Positions 61,190 to 64,000 of a stretch of 64,000 bases of DNA are shown in pieces. A model generated the notes under the pieces. The model ran no database searches. It was not told where the DNA came from and was given only the letters and a program-made list of their open reading frames with translations. Origin of the DNA: JAJYLM01 sp964547905 (GTDB lineage Bacteria; JAMCPX01); contig CAZJPN010000053.1 in NCBI GenBank assembly GCA_964547905.1, positions 1 to 64,000 on the forward strand. Reading direction: 5' to 3'. The translations under genes and the position numbers were made by a program. How positions within the stretch are numbered: the first letter of the stretch is position 1; the number at the start of each line of letters is the position of its first letter.

Positions 61190-61753
61190 ATGAAAAAAAT
61201 TGATGATACAGTTATACTAAAACGTTTTAAAGATGGTGATTCATCTGCGTTTCAAGAGATTGTACTTGCTTATAAGAACAGCATTTACAGCCTATGTACT
61301 TATATGACCGGAGATCCGGTCAATGCCGAGGATATTGCACAGGATGTCTTTCTTAAGGCCTACCAGAATCTTAAGACGTTCAAACCTAAAGCATCTATCT
61401 ATACATGGCTTTACCGCATAGCTGTAAACACGTGTATAGATTATAAACGAAAAGTATCGTTTGAATCCATGTTCAGACACCAGCAGCATAATGAAGGCAT
61501 TATTGAAAATGAGCCATCCCGGGATCCGTCACCCGAAAGTCTTTACGGATCAAGACAAACCGTGACTGCCTTAAAAAAGGCCCTTGGAAAGTTATCACAA
61601 AAACTAAAAGCTGTTATTATTATGAAAGAGGTGGAAGGACTTTCATACGAAGAGATCGCTGATACGCTTGACATATCCATAGGTACTGTAAAATCAAGAA
61701 TTTCAAGGGCAAGAGAAGAGTTAAAGGCAATAATGAAAGGGTTTAACCAATAA
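61190..61753 (+). CDS. ECF sigma factor
   Basis: 187 residues. Region 2 (about 15-85) has YKNSIYSLCTYMTGDPVNAEDIAQDVFLKAYQNL and TWLYRIAVNTCIDYKRK; region 4 (about 125-180) has LSYEEIADTLDISIGTVKSRISRAREELK. It directs RNA polymerase to stress or envelope genes. The next gene is a zinc-finger anti-sigma factor, and a Spy/ZraP-like periplasmic protein and a TolC-like channel follow, so the operon is probably for envelope or metal stress. Confidence 0.94.
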   Translation: MKKIDDTVILKRFKDGDSSAFQEIVLAYKNSIYSLCTYMTGDPVNAEDIAQDVFLKAYQNLKTFKPKASIYTWLYRIAVNTCIDYKRKVSFESMFRHQQHNEGIIENEPSRDPSPESLYGSRQTVTALKKALGKLSQKLKAVIIMKEVEGLSYEEIADTLDISIGTVKSRISRAREELKAIMKGFNQ

Positions 61754-61827
61754 AATGGCGTTCATAAAAATATATAATTTATGGAACAAAAGTAAGGAAG
61801 TATCGTTTATAAATTAAGGAGGAAGAT

Positions 61828-62277
61828 ATGAGGTGTTCAAAGGCAAGAAAGCTTTTATCCCCATACATAGATAAAGAATTGACAAAAGCCGAAGCGGAGC
61901 TCTTCGATGTCCATGTAAGAAATTGTATTAAATGCCGTACAATGCTTGAAGAAATACAGGCTATACACCATACATTCAGCTCCATGGAAAGTCTCAGTGC
62001 ACCGCTCGGTTTTGCAACACGGGTTATGGCTCATGTACAGGAGAAAAAAACAAGAAGATTGTCATTATTTCCCGTACTCGGCAGGCTCATAGAAGTTGCT
62101 GTTGTTATCTTGATGATAATTATAGGTACACGAGTAGGTGGCTTACTTGGAACAGCTTTTACCGGACAGAAAACAAGCATCACATCATCTCTTTCTCTTG
62201 ATACATTCGAGGCGGTACAGCCCAATTCTATAGGCGGGGCGTATATGGCAATGATGGAGGGAAACAATGAAAAATAG
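61828..62277 (+). CDS. Zinc-finger anti-sigma factor with membrane helix
   Basis: 149 residues. The N-terminal zf-HC2 pattern CSKARKLLSPYIDKELTKAEAELFDVHVRNCIKC has the HxxxCxxC zinc site, and a hydrophobic segment (about 87-105, EVAVVILMIIIGTRVGG) anchors it in the membrane. Known relatives hold an ECF sigma inactive until a signal changes the zinc site or triggers proteolysis. It follows the sigma gene by 74 bases and is overlapped by 11 bases by the next gene. Confidence 0.9.
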   Translation: MRCSKARKLLSPYIDKELTKAEAELFDVHVRNCIKCRTMLEEIQAIHHTFSSMESLSAPLGFATRVMAHVQEKKTRRLSLFPVLGRLIEVAVVILMIIIGTRVGGLLGTAFTGQKTSITSSLSLDTFEAVQPNSIGGAYMAMMEGNNEK

Positions 62278-62749
62278 CACATTGAAGTTCCTACTGTTAA
62301 TATCCGTGATCTTAAATGTAGCTATTCTCGGTACAATCGGATATTCGTACTACATGAATTCCTTCCATAAACCTCTTCCATTTGGGCCTGGAAGGCGTGG
62401 GTTTCTGGTTAAGGAACTCGCTTTAAATCCTGAACAGGCTAATGCATTGATAAAAGATGAGCAATCTTTTCATGATGATATAGACAGCATGAGAAAGCAG
62501 ATATTCCTGAAGCGGTTGGAATTGCTGAATCTAATAAAGTCCGACAATCCTGATACAAAAAAGATCGATCAAACCATTTCCGATATAGGAAGCATGCAAG
62601 AGGACATTCAGAAAAAAATAACTGCTCATATTATTGAAGTTAAAACCATACTGAATAAAGATCAACAGAAGAAGTTTTTCGGATTAATAGAAACTATAAT
62701 AACAAAAAGAGAGGACGGAAAGCATGGACCACACGGCCCCGGTCATTGA
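62267..62749 (+). CDS. Spy/ZraP-like periplasmic protein
   Basis: 160 residues. A signal anchor (LKFLLLISVILNVAILGTIGYSYY) precedes long amphipathic helices with LTxxQ-like spacing (LALNPEQANALIKDEQ, LNKDQQKKFFGLIE), as in metal-sensing or chaperone-like CpxP/Spy/ZraP proteins. The tail HGPHGPGH could bind metal. It could be the periplasmic sensor for the anti-sigma factor, as CnrX is for CnrY. That role is inference. Confidence 0.78.
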   Translation: MKNSTLKFLLLISVILNVAILGTIGYSYYMNSFHKPLPFGPGRRGFLVKELALNPEQANALIKDEQSFHDDIDSMRKQIFLKRLELLNLIKSDNPDTKKIDQTISDIGSMQEDIQKKITAHIIEVKTILNKDQQKKFFGLIETIITKREDGKHGPHGPGH

Positions 62750-62777
62750 AGAACTCATAGGACTAATTAGGACGTAT

Positions 62778-64000
62778 ATGACTTATAAAAAAACTTTTAT
62801 TTTTTTTCTGTTTTTATTATTATCGATCACGGCCGTTACACACGTTCGTGCAGATGAACCACAGGTTATGACACTGAATGACTGCATAATGACCACCCTT
62901 GAAAACAACCCACAGTTAAAGGCATCAGAGATGAGTATTATGTCAAGCGAGGGCAGTTACGGCATAGCAAGATCTGTCCTTCTGCCGCAGATAAACGCTG
63001 TTGCAGATGCGCAAAGAACGACCTCAAACCTTATAGTTACACACCAGAGTCCTTATGCCTCCTTATATTACCAACAGCCGGACAATACAAATTATCCATA
63101 CTACACTGCATCGGTAACCCTTACTCAGCAGTTATTCAGCTTCGGCAAGAACTACTTCGGCATGAAATCATCTTCAGAGCTTATCAATGCAGCAAAATAC
63201 AACCTCGTAAACGCACGCAATACGCTTATCTATAATGTGAAGCAGAATTTTTTTAATCTGCTCCAGTACAATATGATTATAGAGTCTGACCAATATCTGC
63301 TCAAACAGATGGAAACGCAGCTACACCAAGCAGAATCTTACTACAAAGCAGGCCTCAAAACAAAGATCGATGTACTCAGTGCGAGGGCAAGCCTTGGAAA
63401 TATCAAATTAAGCCTGATAACAGCGGAGAACGCAAAACAGATATATATACTTAATCTGTTATCGCTCATGGGCCTGCCGCTTACTTCAGGCATATCGTTC
63501 ACAGGACAGCTTGAGGCTGTTCCTGTATCAACGGATGCGAACCTTTATGTAAGCAAGGCACTTGATAACAGACCGGACTATTTGTCCTTGAAAAGACAGC
63601 TTGATTCTGCACGATATTCGTACAAACAATCTATCAGCTCATATTTTCCGACATTGTCAGGCAATGCCTCCTACAATTGGGCTGGCCAGGACTTTCCTCT
63701 CACCTGGAACTGGGCAATAGGTCTTGAACTCAGCTTTAATATATTTTCAGGGTTTGAAAATACCTCTGCAAAGCAGGTTGCAAAGGCTCAGATGTTGAAC
63801 ATTAAATATACGATCGATCAGCAAAAACTTGCCGTAGAATTGTCAGTACAATCGGCACTTGATAATCTTGCACAGGCACAGAAGAGTATATCCGTTGCAA
63901 AGGACACGTTGAACCAGGCCGATGCCAATATGGAACTTACTGAAAAGGGCTACAGTGCAGGTATAAACAACTATCTCGATTATATTACTGCTGTAAGCAC
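62778..64000 (+). CDS. TolC-family outer-membrane protein, runs off the window
   Basis: The first 407 codons of a TolC-like protein are present, starting at the ATG at 62778 (ttagga upstream). A signal peptide (FIFFLFLLLSITAVTHVRA) precedes MTLNDCIMTTLENNPQLKA, then the long-helix repeats: YYKAGLKTKIDVLSARASLGNIKLSL, and in the second half a matching YSAGINNYLDYITA near the window end. It is part of the ECF operon and probably works with pump genes beyond the window. Confidence 0.9.
   Translation, partial: MTYKKTFIFFLFLLLSITAVTHVRADEPQVMTLNDCIMTTLENNPQLKASEMSIMSSEGSYGIARSVLLPQINAVADAQRTTSNLIVTHQSPYASLYYQQPDNTNYPYYTASVTLTQQLFSFGKNYFGMKSSSELINAAKYNLVNARNTLIYNVKQNFFNLLQYNMIIESDQYLLKQMETQLHQAESYYKAGLKTKIDVLSARASLGNIKLSLITAENAKQIYILNLLSLMGLPLTSGISFTGQLEAVPVSTDANLYVSKALDNRPDYLSLKRQLDSARYSYKQSISSYFPTLSGNASYNWAGQDFPLTWNWAIGLELSFNIFSGFENTSAKQVAKAQMLNIKYTIDQQKLAVELSVQSALDNLAQAQKSISVAKDTLNQADANMELTEKGYSAGINNYLDYITAVS

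Overview
The window reads as a chromosomal segment of a Gram-negative, anaerobe-like bacterium, most like an uncultured deltaproteobacterial (Desulfobacterota-type) lineage of moderate to low GC. The placement is inference. It rests on the siroheme-type haem decarboxylase AhbD beside hemB, NifA-like sigma-54 regulation, a TonB-dependent receptor and other outer-membrane proteins, MidA, YkgJ and PAS/HD-GYP sensor families, and many palindromic intergenic repeats. No phage, plasmid or CRISPR structure was seen.

Layout. 1-1.4 kb is an accessory patch: the tail of a REP-associated transposase, a DUF433/DUF5615 toxin-antitoxin pair, and two diverged copies of the same membrane-protein tail flanking it. 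1.4-2.7 kb is a cinA-like gene with a degenerate amidase domain. 2.7-3.5 kb is a frameshifted coiled-coil gene between repeat arms. 3.5-9.0 kb (minus) is the branched-chain amino-acid operon DUF465-ilvD-ilvB-ilvN-ilvC behind a clear sigma-70 promoter. 9.0-17.4 kb (minus) is a run of overlapping or closely spaced genes: LbH acyltransferase, TPR glycosyltransferase, DegT aminotransferase, GT2, hemB, ahbD, a DUF4177-like ORF, RDD and two plsC paralogues. 17.5-19.1 kb (plus) is the yggS-proC pair. 19.2-23.1 kb (minus) holds coaE, a fused CoA-transferase and an outer-membrane barrel coupled to it.

23.4-30.4 kb (minus) is a nitrogen-assimilation block: ykgJ, miaA, a GAF/AAA+/HTH sigma-54 activator, glnA with a GATase, and amtB. 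glnA and amtB each have a sigma-54 promoter and, upstream, the same spaced array of TTTTGT/ACA half-sites; a related palindrome and sigma-54 promoter lie before the HD-GYP gene at 51.1 kb. I infer one regulon. 30.4-39.1 kb (minus) is a tripartite efflux operon (TolC-like, lipoprotein adaptor, two different RND pumps).

39.5-48.6 kb (plus) holds a zinc-ribbon/kinase/TM/FGE-like receptor, a Ste24-type protease, a papain-like protease, (tRNA-Glu on minus), a small ORF, a tandem-thioredoxin lipoprotein, DedA, a SAM hydrolase and MeaB. 48.7-61.0 kb (minus, with tRNA-Pro on plus) holds a small lipoprotein, a GAF-PAS-GAF-HD-GYP protein, TonB plus TonB-dependent receptor, MidA, a four-PAS hybrid histidine kinase, a radical SAM protein and nicotinamidase. 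61.2-64.0 kb (plus) starts an envelope-stress or efflux operon: ECF sigma, zinc-finger anti-sigma, Spy/ZraP-like protein, and a TolC-like gene that runs off the window.

Palindromic repeats of at least four kinds fill many gaps, and in several places run into the ends of genes so that the repeat is translated.
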